Below, piece after piece: positions 25,174 to 34,689 of a stretch of 64,000 nt of DNA. A model generated the notes under the pieces. That model did not search any database and was not told the DNA's origin. It worked only from the letters and a program-made list of their open reading frames with translations. This stretch comes from Candidatus Thalassospirochaeta sargassi (GTDB taxonomy: Bacteria; Spirochaetota; Spirochaetia; UBA9216), in NCBI GenBank assembly GCA_028532855.1, contig JAQQAL010000011.1, positions 62,001 through 126,000 of the forward strand, given 5' to 3'. Positions within the stretch are counted from its first letter, which is position 1. Every line of letters begins with the position of its first letter. Both the position numbers and the translations under genes were made by a program.

Positions 25174-26325
25174 TCAGGACAGTTCTTTAACTATCTCTGA
25201 TATCTTTCCGGCGATCTCTTTAAGCGGCAGCTGATAATCAACATAACCCGCTTCATACGCAACCTTGGGCATACCATATACAATGCTGCTTTCCTCATCC
25301 TGACCGATGGTCACTGCACCCTTATTATAGAGGGTTCCCAGATGTCGCGCGCCGTCCTTTCCCATTCCGGTCATTATAACGCCCAGAACATTGCCGCCGT
25401 AGGTTTCAGCTGCAGAGGAAAAAAGAACATCGGCTGATGGCCGGTGACCATTTACCGGATCGGATTCATCAAGCTTGATAATTGTCGCTAGTTTTTTTCG
25501 TTCAATTTTTATATGCGCACTGCCGGGGGCTATCAGAACGCGGCCTGGTTTAAGAATATCGCCGTTTGCCGCCTCCTTAACCTCAAGCGGACATATTCTA
25601 TCTAGGCTTCGCGCGAACTCTTCGGTAAACCCCGCAGGCATATGCTGAACGACCAGGACAGGAACCCTGAGCTCTGAATCAATATCCCTGAAGACTTCGC
25701 GAAGGGCGTTGGGTCCTCCGGTTGATATTCCTATTACCACCAGCTCCACCATCTTTGTCCGCACCCTTGTTCCTGAGGGCTGTACAAATGTTGCAGGCCT
25801 TTTTACCGGAGCGGCAGGAGCCGGTTTCGACTGCGTGCCGGACTTTACATCAATGGCCTTTGCTCTGCCTGCATCAGCGCGTTTTGCTTTTGCAGAAGTC
25901 CATTCTTCACCCTTATAGTTTTTACCGTATGCGATGAGAGTCTTCACTATTGATTCAGCAATCTCATCCAGATCAAGGGTATTTGTATCAGAGGGCTTCA
26001 TGATAAAGTCGGATGCACCAAGACTGATCGCTTCCATTGTTACCTCGGCGCCCTTCTTTGCAACTGAGGAAAGTATGACTACAGGAATCTCAATTCCACG
26101 CTTCTTTTTCTCTTTCAGAAACTCAATACCGTTCATTTCGGGCATTTCCAGATCAAGCATGATAATATCAGGTTTCAACTTGGGTATTTTTTCCAGGGCA
26201 AATCTGCCGTTCATAGCCTTACCCGCAAGGCTTAATCCGTCCGCATTCTCGATAATCCGTCCGATGAGATTTCTCATTAATGCTGAATCATCACAGACCA
26301 GGACTGAGATGTCGTTATGGCTCAA
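25174..26325 (-). CDS. cheB: Chemotaxis protein-glutamate methylesterase CheB
   Basis: About 383 residues: an N-terminal receiver domain (CDDSALMR, phospho-Asp in IIMLDLEMPEMNG), a linker, and a C-terminal methylesterase domain. The Ser-His-Asp triad lies in GISTGGPNAL, VVQHMPAGF and MTGMGKDGARH. It removes methyl groups from chemoreceptors when phosphorylated by CheA. The start is taken as the TTG at 26325, with GGAGG five bases upstream; an in-frame GTG at 26337 lacks a ribosome site. It follows cheR closely, so the two form an adaptation pair. Confidence 0.93.
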   Translation of the reverse strand: MSHNDISVLVCDDSALMRNLIGRIIENADGLSLAGKAMNGRFALEKIPKLKPDIIMLDLEMPEMNGIEFLKEKKKRGIEIPVVILSSVAKKGAEVTMEAISLGASDFIMKPSDTNTLDLDEIAESIVKTLIAYGKNYKGEEWTSAKAKRADAGRAKAIDVKSGTQSKPAPAAPVKRPATFVQPSGTRVRTKMVELVVIGISTGGPNALREVFRDIDSELRVPVLVVQHMPAGFTEEFARSLDRICPLEVKEAANGDILKPGRVLIAPGSAHIKIERKKLATIIKLDESDPVNGHRPSADVLFSSAAETYGGNVLGVIMTGMGKDGARHLGTLYNKGAVTIGQDEESSIVYGMPKVAYEAGYVDYQLPLKEIAGKISEIVKELS

Positions 26326-26348
26326 ACCATCCTCCACTTTTTACTAAA

Positions 26349-27170
26349 TCAGTTGTCTTTAAACTTTCTGTACAGACATGCCCAGTCGGTTTTCAAAAAC
26401 TCGAATTCCGTTTTCATACCGAATAATGATTCCGAGTGCCCGATAAACAGAAAAGAATGATTGTTCAGGGAACTCCAGAACTTATCGATTACAGCCTGCT
26501 GAGCGGTTTCGTCAAAATATATTATTACATTACGACAAAAGATCATATCCAGATTATTCTGTCCGCTGTCGAATTTCAGATTATGATAATCGAATTTTAC
26601 GCTGTTTCTAATCTCTTCGATAACCTTATAACCGCCATCCTTCTTTTCAAAGTATCGATTCAGGTATTTCTCAGGAACCCCGTTCATTCGATTATCGGCA
26701 TAGAATCCCTCTTTTGCAGTCATAAGAGACTGAAGACTTAAATCAGAAGCTGTAATTTCATATTTGATATCCGGTGGTAGCAATTCTTTCATAACCATTG
26801 CAAGCGAATAAGGTTCTTCACCGGTTGAGCAGCCTGCACTCCAGAGTTTTATTGTTTTGTTGCCTGTTTTTCTCTTGTATTCGACTAGCTCAGGTATTAC
26901 ATAGTTCTCAAAGGTTTGGAAATGGGCGGTATTTCTGAAAAATCTGGTTAGATTGGTCGTTACGGAGTCGAGGAGAACCTTCAGCTCACCCTCATTCTGC
27001 TTGATATACCGATAATACTCAGCTGGAGTTTCAATATTCATCTTTCTAAGACGGTCTTTCAACCTGCTCTCTAGAATTGTTGCATTCGAATCAGAAAAAA
27101 AGATACCGCTGGCATCGTAAATCATTGTCTTGAAATCATTAAAGTCTTTTTCATTTAAAAAACGCGTCAT
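26349..27170 (-). CDS. cheR: Chemotaxis protein methyltransferase CheR
   Basis: A 273-residue CheR. The all-helical N-terminal domain contains TTNLTRFFRNTAHFQTF. The SAM-binding domain has LWSAGCSTGEEPYSLAM and, later, MIFCRNVIIYFDETAQ. It methylates receptor glutamates using S-adenosylmethionine and opposes CheB, encoded 23 bases downstream. No C-terminal tetratricopeptide extension is present. Confidence 0.95.
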   Translation of the reverse strand: MTRFLNEKDFNDFKTMIYDASGIFFSDSNATILESRLKDRLRKMNIETPAEYYRYIKQNEGELKVLLDSVTTNLTRFFRNTAHFQTFENYVIPELVEYKRKTGNKTIKLWSAGCSTGEEPYSLAMVMKELLPPDIKYEITASDLSLQSLMTAKEGFYADNRMNGVPEKYLNRYFEKKDGGYKVIEEIRNSVKFDYHNLKFDSGQNNLDMIFCRNVIIYFDETAQQAVIDKFWSSLNNHSFLFIGHSESLFGMKTEFEFLKTDWACLYRKFKDN

Positions 27171-27268
27171 AACGGTTCCTTGTTCTTGGTATACTAAGTT
27201 TAGTTATGAGAACAGCCATTGTCAACTTATATTGATTTTTTCACATAATTCTTCGATAATCAGAATAG

Positions 27269-27826
27269 ATGCTAAAAAAAGAATTATTCCTTACAGCAGC
27301 AATTTTTATACTTATGCTCAGCCTTAACGGTTGTCGTTTCGATTACGAAGAAAGTATTATGGCCGAGAATCTATCAGAAGAGGTTCCGGATACAATACTG
27401 AAAAACTTTTCACAGATAATGGTTAAAGATTCCGTCCCCACATTTTATATTGAGGCGGAAGAATCGCTTTCCTTCGGGAAGCGAAAGGAGACTGTTTTCA
27501 GTAATGTTCACTTCCAGGAGTTTGATTCCGAAGGAAAGGTAATAACTGACGGACATGCGGATAATGCAAAAATGTTTAATGAAACAGAAAGCGTCGAACT
27601 CTGGGGAGGACTGAACTTCTATTCGGATAGAGAACGTGCATCTCTGGAAGGCGAATATCTCTTCTGGGATAATGAACTTTCAACGCTTTCAGGAAAACCA
27701 GATGACCGAATAAGTATAGTCGAAGAAGACGGCTCCGAAATAGCCGGGAAAGGCTTTTTTGCAGACAGCAAAACAAAGACCATCAAATTCAGCAGCCAGG
27801 TTTCAGGATCGTGGAAAGATGAATAA
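27269..27826 (+). CDS. lptC: LPS export protein LptC
   Basis: 185 residues. A lipoprotein-type signal (LTAAIFILMLSLNGC, Cys 22) precedes an OstA/LptC-like beta-jellyroll: YIEAEESLSFGKRKETVFSNVHF, ITDGHADNAKMFNETESVELWGG. Classical LptC is anchored by a transmembrane helix, so the lipobox form is a variant seen in some phyla. It bridges the inner-membrane LptBFG extractor to periplasmic LptA. First of lptC-lptA-lptB, immediately upstream of rpoN as in many proteobacteria. Its presence implies an LPS-bearing diderm. Confidence 0.85.
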   Translation: MLKKELFLTAAIFILMLSLNGCRFDYEESIMAENLSEEVPDTILKNFSQIMVKDSVPTFYIEAEESLSFGKRKETVFSNVHFQEFDSEGKVITDGHADNAKMFNETESVELWGGLNFYSDRERASLEGEYLFWDNELSTLSGKPDDRISIVEEDGSEIAGKGFFADSKTKTIKFSSQVSGSWKDE

Positions 27827-28502
27827 AAGAACAATACTGATAATCTGCCTGATGGTGTTATCGGGCTCTATATGTTTCTCCCAGGCAGATGAGGCACCGA
27901 AGAACCAGACTCCGGTCGAAGAAGAAAAGGATAATACCTTCAGATTTTCCAGCAACAGGACCGAGGCCGTGCTTGCCAAGGGCCGGGAACATACAGTGCT
28001 TGAGGGCAACGCGGAGATAATTACCGGAAGCAGGGAAATCCGCGCCGACCGGATAGATATCTACGGTGAAGATTTTGAGATAGCAGTCTGCAGCGGCAAC
28101 GTAAATGTTTTTGACCAGGAAAACGACACGACCCTGGTATGTGAAAACCTGAAATTCAACCGCGAAACCGAGGTTGTTATAGTAGAAGGATATTCGGAGC
28201 TCGAAGACAGGAAGAATGAGCTAATAGCAAAAAGCGGCTTTATTGAACAGAAAAGCAGGGAAGAGTTTACAATACTTCAGATAGGGGTGAGGATATTAAA
28301 GATTTCAGACGGAGAAATAATGTCATGCCGTTCGGAATATGCCGGTTTCGACCAGAAAAACAATATTCTTGAGTTGACGGGCATGCCCCGTGTATACTGG
28401 AAGGGCGATAACTATGAGGCCTCAAGAATCATAGTTGATCTTGATACAGACGAAATAAAACTGGAAGGCAATGTCAGGGGATCAATCAGTTCAGATGAAT
28501 AA
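27819..28502 (+). CDS. lptA: LPS transport periplasmic protein LptA
   Basis: About 227 residues. The signal peptide ([20 protein letters not shown], cleavage near FSQA) is followed by the OstA/LptA jellyroll with repeated strand patterns ([53 protein letters not shown]). It forms the periplasmic bridge that carries LPS to the outer membrane. The start is the ATG at 27819, overlapping the end of lptC. It ends in an overlap with lptB. Confidence 0.87.
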   Translation: MNKRTILIICLMVLSGSICFSQADEAPKNQTPVEEEKDNTFRFSSNRTEAVLAKGREHTVLEGNAEIITGSREIRADRIDIYGEDFEIAVCSGNVNVFDQENDTTLVCENLKFNRETEVVIVEGYSELEDRKNELIAKSGFIEQKSREEFTILQIGVRILKISDGEIMSCRSEYAGFDQKNNILELTGMPRVYWKGDNYEASRIIVDLDTDEIKLEGNVRGSISSDE

Positions 28503-29229
28503 AGAATCAATCCTCAGGGTCGAAGGCCTGCGAAAAACCTTCGGAAAAAAGGTTGCGGTACAGGATGTAAGCTTTTCCATGAAAAAGGGGGAGATTGTCG
28601 GCCTCCTCGGCCCCAACGGTGCTGGAAAAACGACCGTCTTCTATATGATCGTCGGCTTCATCAGAGCTACAGCCGGCAGGATACTCCTTGACGAAAACGA
28701 TATCACCCATGATCCGATGTATAAACGTGCCCGGAAAGGCATTTCCTATCTGCCGCAGGAAGCTTCCGTATTCAGAAAACTTACTGTTGAAGACAATATC
28801 AAGGCAATTCTTGAAACCCGAAACGATATCAAAAAACAGGAAAAAGCAGAGCGTCTGGAATATCTTATCGAACAGCTTGGAATAGGTCATATTAGAAATC
28901 AAAAAGCATTCACACTATCAGGTGGAGAACGTCGCCGAACAGAAATAGCGAGGGCACTGGCCATAGAGCCGGGCTTCCTCCTGCTTGATGAACCGTTCGC
29001 CGGTATAGATCCGATAGCTGTTTATGAAATTAAACGAATAATAGAAAACCTTTCAAAAATGGGAATAGGTGTACTTATAACCGACCACAATGTACGCGAT
29101 ACCCTTGAGATAACCGAGCGGGCCAATATCATCAATCTAGGCGAAATCATGGTTTCAGGCAACCATGATGAACTGTTGAATAATGAAATTGCAAGAAAGA
29201 TTTATCTCGGCGAAGATTTCAGAATGTAA
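28495..29229 (+). CDS. lptB: LPS export ABC ATPase LptB
   Basis: About 244 residues, usual LptB length. Walker A is [13 protein letters not shown]-loop [17 protein letters not shown], signature [15 protein letters not shown], Walker [14 protein letters not shown] and switch His ITDHNV. The [12 protein letters not shown] segment is highly characteristic of LptB. It powers extraction of LPS from the inner membrane with LptFG, which are not in this window. The ATG at 28495 overlaps the lptA stop; an in-frame ATG at 28471 is possible. Confidence 0.95.
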   Translation: MNKESILRVEGLRKTFGKKVAVQDVSFSMKKGEIVGLLGPNGAGKTTVFYMIVGFIRATAGRILLDENDITHDPMYKRARKGISYLPQEASVFRKLTVEDNIKAILETRNDIKKQEKAERLEYLIEQLGIGHIRNQKAFTLSGGERRRTEIARALAIEPGFLLLDEPFAGIDPIAVYEIKRIIENLSKMGIGVLITDHNVRDTLEITERANIINLGEIMVSGNHDELLNNEIARKIYLGEDFRM

Positions 29230-29282
29230 TTGAACCAAACACTGCGGACCAACACTTTACCTTTCGATTAATCGCTTATTCC

Positions 29283-29311
29283 TTGACAAATAGCTCCGGC
29301 TAAATCATATT
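29283..29311 (+). promoter_or_regulatory. Sigma-70-type promoter upstream of rpoN
   Basis: TTGACA at 29283-29288 and CATATT at 29306-29311 with a 17-base spacer, about 40 bases before the rpoN start. This gives rpoN an independent promoter downstream of the lpt genes. Confidence 0.65.
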
Positions 29312-29352
29312 AATAACAGGTACTTACTAGTTTTTCAACTTCGGAGGGTCTG

Positions 29353-30741
29353 TTGCAGTATCAGAAGCCTGTTATCATACAGGAACAGAAATTAAAGTTA
29401 AGCCCGCAGATGTATCAGTCGATTCAGCTGATGGCGCTTCCTCTCAATGAGTTGAACACAAGAATACAGGAAGAACTTGAAAAAAATCCCGCGCTTGAGA
29501 TTGTTTCTGAAAAACCTACGGTATCTCTCGAAGAAGCGGAAGGCGAACGAATAACCAAAAATGACGAGTTTGAATACTTCGAAAATACCTCTGATCCCGG
29601 ATTCTCGACAACATCCGGAAGGGTTGATACCGAAGCAGCCGACGCAAAGCATAAATTTATAGAGGGCACCCTCAGTAGACCGGAAACCCTTCAGGACAAC
29701 CTTATATGGCAGCTTGCAGTACAAAAACTGACTGAACGTGAAAGAGAAATCGGCGAACTGCTCATCCACAATCTTGATTCAAACGGTTTTCACGCCGAAG
29801 ATCCGAAAAAACTGGTTGATCCTGAAGAAGTTGACACCCTCGAAAGAATAATCTCTCTCATACAAACCTTCGAGCCGGTCGGAACATGTACAACGGATTA
29901 CATCGAATCACTCCTCATACAGATTGATCTTGATTTTGATTCTCCGGAAAAACTCAGTGAACTAGTTGAATATCATTTTGAGCAGCTCAAAAAAAACAAA
30001 ACTAAAGAAATCATGAAAGCCATGTCTATAGATGCTGAAGAGCTGGCGGAATTAATAAATTATCTAAAGCACTTCAACCCTTTTCCTGGACGGGAATTTT
30101 CCGACGATGAGGTTAAATATGTAATTCCTGATTTGGTTGTTGAGCTCAAAGAAGGTGAATTTGTCATCATCCTGAATGATGAAGAAATACCCGTTCTTGG
30201 GCTGAATACTTTCTTCCAGGAACTGAACCGGGACAAAAGCAAAGAGCATAAAGAGGCCAGTCAGTTTGTAAAAGCAAACATTCAGGAAGCGCGGTGGTTT
30301 ATCCGAAGTGTAAACCAGAGGAATGAAACCCTGTTGAAGATAACCTCCGCAATTGTGGATTTTCAGAGAAATTTTTTCCTTAAAGGGCCTAAGTATCTTG
30401 CTCCCCTGACACTGAAAGATATTGCGGAAACCGTTTCTGTTCATGAAACAACAGTATCAAGAATATCCAATGCTAAATATATTCAGACGGAATGGGGAAT
30501 CCTGCCGTTGAAATATTTTTTCTCAAACTCTGTATCCGGTTCTGGAACTGACGGAACCTCCTATTCCAAGGGTGGAGTAAAAGAAATAATGAAGGAGATT
30601 ATCGAGGAATACACAGGAGAAAAGAAGTTGTCTGATCAGAAAATATCTGATTTGCTAAAACAGAAGGGAATAAATATTGCTCGAAGAACTGTTGCAAAAT
30701 ACAGAAAAGAGTTGAATATCGATTCCTCATATACAAGGTAA
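29353..30741 (+). CDS. rpoN: RNA polymerase sigma-54 factor RpoN
   Basis: 462 residues. Region I at the N-terminus contains LKLSPQMYQSIQLMALPLNEL. An acidic region II follows, then the core-binding domain. The DNA-binding part has the helix-turn-helix TLKDIAETVSVHETTVSRISNAKYIQTEWG and the RpoN box ARRTVAKYRKEL. The start codon is TTG at 29353 behind CGGAGGGTC. This factor would serve the -24/-12 promoter at 16625 and the two NtrC-family activators in the window. It is followed by hpf, as in many bacteria. Confidence 0.97.
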   Translation: MQYQKPVIIQEQKLKLSPQMYQSIQLMALPLNELNTRIQEELEKNPALEIVSEKPTVSLEEAEGERITKNDEFEYFENTSDPGFSTTSGRVDTEAADAKHKFIEGTLSRPETLQDNLIWQLAVQKLTEREREIGELLIHNLDSNGFHAEDPKKLVDPEEVDTLERIISLIQTFEPVGTCTTDYIESLLIQIDLDFDSPEKLSELVEYHFEQLKKNKTKEIMKAMSIDAEELAELINYLKHFNPFPGREFSDDEVKYVIPDLVVELKEGEFVIILNDEEIPVLGLNTFFQELNRDKSKEHKEASQFVKANIQEARWFIRSVNQRNETLLKITSAIVDFQRNFFLKGPKYLAPLTLKDIAETVSVHETTVSRISNAKYIQTEWGILPLKYFFSNSVSGSGTDGTSYSKGGVKEIMKEIIEEYTGEKKLSDQKISDLLKQKGINIARRTVAKYRKELNIDSSYTR

Positions 30742-30805
30742 TCTCTCTTGGAGACTCGTCTCTAAAGAGATTAAAAGCGGTACCAAATCCAAAAAGATAC
30801 CGTTT
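30740..30805 (+). promoter_or_regulatory. Hairpins in the rpoN-hpf gap
   Basis: An interrupted hairpin (AATCTCT/AGAGATT outside, GGAGAC/GTCTCT inside, 30740-30772) is followed by a second inverted repeat (GCGGTA/TACCGTT, about 30776-30804). There is no T-run, so it is not a simple terminator. It could be a processing or attenuation site separating rpoN from hpf. Confidence 0.35.
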
Positions 30806-30826
30806 CCATATTTTACGGAGGTTTCT

Positions 30827-31117
30827 ATGAACGTAGACATTCGGGGCGTACATTACGACATCAGCGACAACACAAGGGATCATGTGCAGAAAAAGCTCAA
30901 AAGGCTTGGTTATGCAGAAGATCTTATTATTGACCTGCTGCTGACTATTTCACACGACAAGAACGGTTACGGAATCGAAGCAACTGTTAATTTCAAATGG
31001 GCAAAATCGGCACATGTGAAGGTCGATACATATGACTTATTCAAAGGTATAGACAATCTTTTCAATAAACTCGATAATAAGATCGTCAAAGAAAAAGAAA
31101 AGATTCAGGAACATTAA
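30827..31117 (+). CDS. hpf: Ribosome hibernation promoting factor, short form
   Basis: 96 residues of the HPF/YfiA (RaiA) fold: VDIRGVHYDISDNTRDHVQK, then IEATVNFKWAKSAHVKVDT and YDLFKGIDNLFNKLDNKIVKEKEK. The short form lacks the C-terminal dimerisation extension. It binds the ribosome decoding centre and silences it in stationary phase. TACGGAGGTTTCT precedes the ATG. It lies in the conserved rpoN-hpf-PTS arrangement. Confidence 0.93.
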   Translation: MNVDIRGVHYDISDNTRDHVQKKLKRLGYAEDLIIDLLLTISHDKNGYGIEATVNFKWAKSAHVKVDTYDLFKGIDNLFNKLDNKIVKEKEKIQEH

Positions 31118-31120
31118 AAT

Positions 31121-32107
31121 ATGACGAACATGTTCACGGTACTCGATCTATTAGATCTCGACCTTAAAGAACATAATGAATTAAATCTAAGATGCCTTTG
31201 CGGCAGATCGGGACTGGCCAATCCTATAAAGGAACAGGATCTAAACCGTCCCGGTCTGACCCTGTCGGGCTTTTTCGACGGGTTTCAGTACAATCGAATT
31301 CAGGTTTTCGGCAAGGGAGAAGCGGCTTATTTAAAGAAGCTTGTAGCTGAAGGTACTCTGGACAGTATAAAAAAGTTTTTTGAATTCAAGATTCCCTGTT
31401 GTGCTTTCACAACCAATCTTCAACCGGAAAAGGAATTCCTTGATTTTGCTGAAGAAGCCGGTGTGCCCGTACTTATCACCGATTTAAATTCCAGCGAATT
31501 TTCCAGACGGCTTATACGGGCATTGAATTCAATTTTTGCGGACAAAAAGGTTGTTCATGCAACACTGGTAGAAGTCTTCGGTATCGGCATCCTTTTAAAG
31601 GGCGCAAGCGGTATCGGAAAAAGTGAAACAGCCCTGGAATTAATTGAGAGAGGACACAGACTGATAGCTGATGACGCGGTTGAACTCAGCTGCGTAAACG
31701 GCAACCTGATAATCGGCAGGGGTGTTAACGACATTGCCGGTCATCATATGGAAATCAGGGGTCTCGGAATTATCAATATCAGCCATCTTTTCGGAGTCGG
31801 GGCTATTCGGGACAGCAAGCAGGTTCAGCTGGTAGTTGAACTGGAAGAATGGGACTCAAACAAGGTATACGACCGGCTCGGTTCAAATGAAACAACCATT
31901 GACTATCTCGGTGTCGGTGTACCTGTAGTAACCATGCCGATTAAACCGGGAAGAAATATCCCTATTATTATAGAAACTGCGGCAATGAATGAGAGGCTGA
32001 AGAAGCTCGGCTACTACTCAGCGCGTGAGTTCAATCAAAACGTATTGAAATGGCTGGAAGGTCAGAACGCACGGGCCGCCTATTATGATAAAAACAATTT
32101 GAAATAG
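31121..32107 (+). CDS. hprK: HPr kinase/phosphorylase
   Basis: A 328-residue HprK. The N-terminal domain is followed by the P-loop GASGIGKSETALELIERGH, the catalytic segment LIADDAVEL and the C-terminal HprK signature around LGIINISHLFGVGAI. It phosphorylates or dephosphorylates HPr on Ser46. The HPr gene follows directly. No sugar-PTS permease is in view, so the pair probably serves regulation rather than transport here. That is inference. Confidence 0.95.
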   Translation: MTNMFTVLDLLDLDLKEHNELNLRCLCGRSGLANPIKEQDLNRPGLTLSGFFDGFQYNRIQVFGKGEAAYLKKLVAEGTLDSIKKFFEFKIPCCAFTTNLQPEKEFLDFAEEAGVPVLITDLNSSEFSRRLIRALNSIFADKKVVHATLVEVFGIGILLKGASGIGKSETALELIERGHRLIADDAVELSCVNGNLIIGRGVNDIAGHHMEIRGLGIINISHLFGVGAIRDSKQVQLVVELEEWDSNKVYDRLGSNETTIDYLGVGVPVVTMPIKPGRNIPIIIETAAMNERLKKLGYYSAREFNQNVLKWLEGQNARAAYYDKNNLK

Positions 32108-32127
32108 AATCAACTTAGAGGATAAAA

Positions 32128-32394
32128 ATGCAGACACAGGACGTAACCATAAAGAACAGAGCGGGAATACATGCCCGCCCCGCAGCTTTGATTGTACAGA
32201 CGGCCAACGAGTTCGAATGTGAAATATACCTTGAAAAGGATAATAACAGCATAAATGCTAAATCGATAATGGGAATAATCACCCTAGGGGCTGCTTATAA
32301 CTCCGTTGTCAATGTCAAGACTGAGGGAACCGACGAAGAAGCAGCTCTCAAAGCAATTGTAAAACTGTTTGAAAATCGTTTTGAGGAGGATTAA
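32128..32394 (+). CDS. ptsH: Phosphocarrier protein HPr
   Basis: 88 residues with both phosphorylation sites: the active His in GIHARPAAL and the regulatory Ser in INAKSIMGIITLGA, the HprK target. It is small, cytoplasmic and encoded right after hprK. GAGGAT precedes the ATG. Its stop codon overlaps the putative AUA start of the next gene. Confidence 0.95.
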   Translation: MQTQDVTIKNRAGIHARPAALIVQTANEFECEIYLEKDNNSINAKSIMGIITLGAAYNSVVNVKTEGTDEEAALKAIVKLFENRFEED

Positions 32395-32924
32395 TAACGG
32401 GAAGGCAATTTATCGCCGCAATTCTATTATTTCTCATTCCTGCGACTATCTTCAGCGCCGGGCTTGAACTTGAGATCGATTACGAAATCAGTCCGCCGGA
32501 ACTAATAATACAAGTCACCGATATAGATATGGATCTTTTCCTGGAAACTCTTGAACAGGGCTACAGCTCAGGTATAAATTATTCTGTAAGAGTTCGAAAC
32601 AGCAGCCTATCCAGCGCAATTACGAATCCCGGAGCACGGGAAACCCGGCGTATAATCAAAAAGGCCGGCAAAGATTTTCTAACCGGTTTATACCTGCTTG
32701 AAACAACCGGTGGTGAAACCCTCTATCTTAATTCTGATGATTTTTCCAGAGAATTCTTTACATGCAGAACCCCGGTTCCAGCAAGATTCCTGAATTCCGA
32801 CCAGCTTATTCTTGAAGCAAAGGTCTCCGCCGATTTAATCGTTCAGCCCATACCCCTGTCACTTCTTGATCCCTTCATAAGATCTGAAATATCCGAAACA
32901 GGATGGTGTAAATTTGGCGATTAG
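32394..32924 (+). CDS. Secreted DUF4390-like protein with probable AUA start
   Basis: From the first ATG (32529) the protein would be 131 residues and lack an N-terminus. In the same frame, however, codons from 32394 encode a clear signal peptide (GRQFIAAILLFLIPATIFSA, then GLELEIDYEISPP). The only start candidates there are ATA at 32394, overlapping the ptsH stop as TAATA, or ACG at 32397. Both sit just behind GAGGAGGA. Position directly upstream of an NtrY-type kinase matches DUF4390 genes of betaproteobacteria. Function unknown; a periplasmic partner of NtrY is plausible. The 3' end overlaps ntrY by 11 bases. Confidence 0.6.
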   Translation: MTGRQFIAAILLFLIPATIFSAGLELEIDYEISPPELIIQVTDIDMDLFLETLEQGYSSGINYSVRVRNSSLSSAITNPGARETRRIIKKAGKDFLTGLYLLETTGGETLYLNSDDFSREFFTCRTPVPARFLNSDQLILEAKVSADLIVQPIPLSLLDPFIRSEISETGWCKFGD

Positions 32925-34689
32925 CAGTAAGAAAGCGGGAGCTTCCCGTTCAGGTCTGATTTCGGTATTTCTCATTTATATTCTACTGATAATTTTAATC
33001 TACTATCTGACAGGAGAAGTACTGCGGGGCATGCCGACCAGCGGCGCAACAGGGTTAATATTGATACTGGCCGGGATGGTTCTTCCGCTTGCTCTGCTTG
33101 TATACGTTGGAATAAACGTTCGCAAACTGGTGATAGACACCAGAAACGGAAGTCCTGGAGCACGATTCAAAACACATCTGATTCTTTTCTTTTCGCTTAT
33201 AGTCATTATGACCTCTATTCCGCAGGCTATTGTTTCTATGCGCTTTGTGAATACGGCAGTAAATGCCTGGTTCGCACCGGAAATAGGTAATGCTATAAAC
33301 GGCGGATTAAATCTTTCGCTTGCTTACTACAACGATAAAATCGACACCCTTGTAGATTTCGCCGAGGGACCTGTTTTCAATAATATGCTATCGGATATTG
33401 AACGCTCCCCGCAGAGAATGTGGACTAATATCCATAATGCAAATCCGGGCATTGATTCCATTCAGATATTCAATACCGATGGGGAAACTATCTTTTTCAA
33501 CGGTCAAAACGGTACTGAACTAGACATACCCCCATCACTTGACGGCGCGAACGGCCTGCTGCCCAGGGAAGACAGGGAAACAACCAGCCTGCTTCGCTAT
33601 CTGCAGATGTATGAAACCGGAAGTCGGAAATATTCTGTAATAATTAGCGCCCTGTTGCCGCAGAATCTTGATGAAACAGCCAGAAGCCTCACAGAAGCAA
33701 GGGAAGTATTTCTGACATTTCAGAAGAACCAGCAGGATTTCTCCGTTCTTCTACTTGTGTTCTATACATTTCTGTCTATTCCGCTAATCCTGCTTTCAAT
33801 TCTCATTTCTTTTCTGTTGAGCGATGAGGTAATCCGACCGATTGTAAGCCTGGAAGCGGCAACAAGAAGGGTTTCTGAAGGAGATTACTCCTACCGCATT
33901 CTTACCCGTTCAGGAGATGAGCTTTCAAACCTGACAAAATCCTTCAATCAGATGATGAGCGAGCTTGAGAATTCAAGAAAGAAAATCCTTCAAACAGAAA
34001 AAATAACCGCATGGCAGGAAATTGCGCGACAGCTTGCACATGAACTCAGAAATCCGCTGACACCTATAAAGCTTTCGTCTGAACGACTATTGAGAAAATA
34101 CAAAAATGATCCGGAAAACTTATCGTCAGTACTTGAACCGGCAATAAATAATATCATAACCGAGGTTAACGCTCTGGATAACCTTCTTCGCGAGTTCAGG
34201 GACTTCTCGAGAATCCCTGCCCCCTCCCTTTCTATGCAGAATATCAGTGAAATTATTAACGAAACAATTGACACCTATCGCATGTCATATCCGGGAATAA
34301 AATTTAAATTCAGTTCCGAACATGAAAGCATTGAACTCGAGGTTGACCCTGCTCAGATGAAACAGGTTTTTTCCAACCTTTTAAAAAACGCCTGCGAGGC
34401 TCTTCCCCCTGTAGACGGGTTAATTTCCATTCAAACCGACCTTGTCAGAAAGGGGAATTCAAGTTACTGTAGAATAAGAGTTCAGGATAACGGATCAGGA
34501 ATCGATCCGGAAAAACAGGAACAGGTATTTAATCCTTATTTCACAACAAAAACTGAAGGTACAGGTCTGGGACTTCCCATTGTTGAACGGATAATATTTG
34601 ATCATAAGGGACAAATATGGTTCGAGTCCGATAAGGGACACGGAACTACATTCTTTATAGACCTGCCGTTGGAGAAAAAATTTGGCTAA
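32914..34689 (+). CDS. ntrY: NtrY-like sensor histidine kinase
   Basis: 591 residues. Two N-terminal transmembrane helices, a third near residue 95 and a fourth near 275-300 flank an extracytoplasmic sensing domain. HAMP comes next (VSLEAATRRVSEGDYSYRI), then HisKA with phospho-His in RQLAHELRNPLTPIKL and HATPase boxes NLLKNACEAL, DNGSGIDPEKQ and GLGLPIV. The NPLTPI sequence after the His is typical of NtrY. The start is TTG at 32914. It overlaps ntrX by 8 bases, so the two form a cognate pair. Confidence 0.92.
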   Translation: MAISSKKAGASRSGLISVFLIYILLIILIYYLTGEVLRGMPTSGATGLILILAGMVLPLALLVYVGINVRKLVIDTRNGSPGARFKTHLILFFSLIVIMTSIPQAIVSMRFVNTAVNAWFAPEIGNAINGGLNLSLAYYNDKIDTLVDFAEGPVFNNMLSDIERSPQRMWTNIHNANPGIDSIQIFNTDGETIFFNGQNGTELDIPPSLDGANGLLPREDRETTSLLRYLQMYETGSRKYSVIISALLPQNLDETARSLTEAREVFLTFQKNQQDFSVLLLVFYTFLSIPLILLSILISFLLSDEVIRPIVSLEAATRRVSEGDYSYRILTRSGDELSNLTKSFNQMMSELENSRKKILQTEKITAWQEIARQLAHELRNPLTPIKLSSERLLRKYKNDPENLSSVLEPAINNIITEVNALDNLLREFRDFSRIPAPSLSMQNISEIINETIDTYRMSYPGIKFKFSSEHESIELEVDPAQMKQVFSNLLKNACEALPPVDGLISIQTDLVRKGNSSYCRIRVQDNGSGIDPEKQEQVFNPYFTTKTEGTGLGLPIVERIIFDHKGQIWFESDKGHGTTFFIDLPLEKKFG

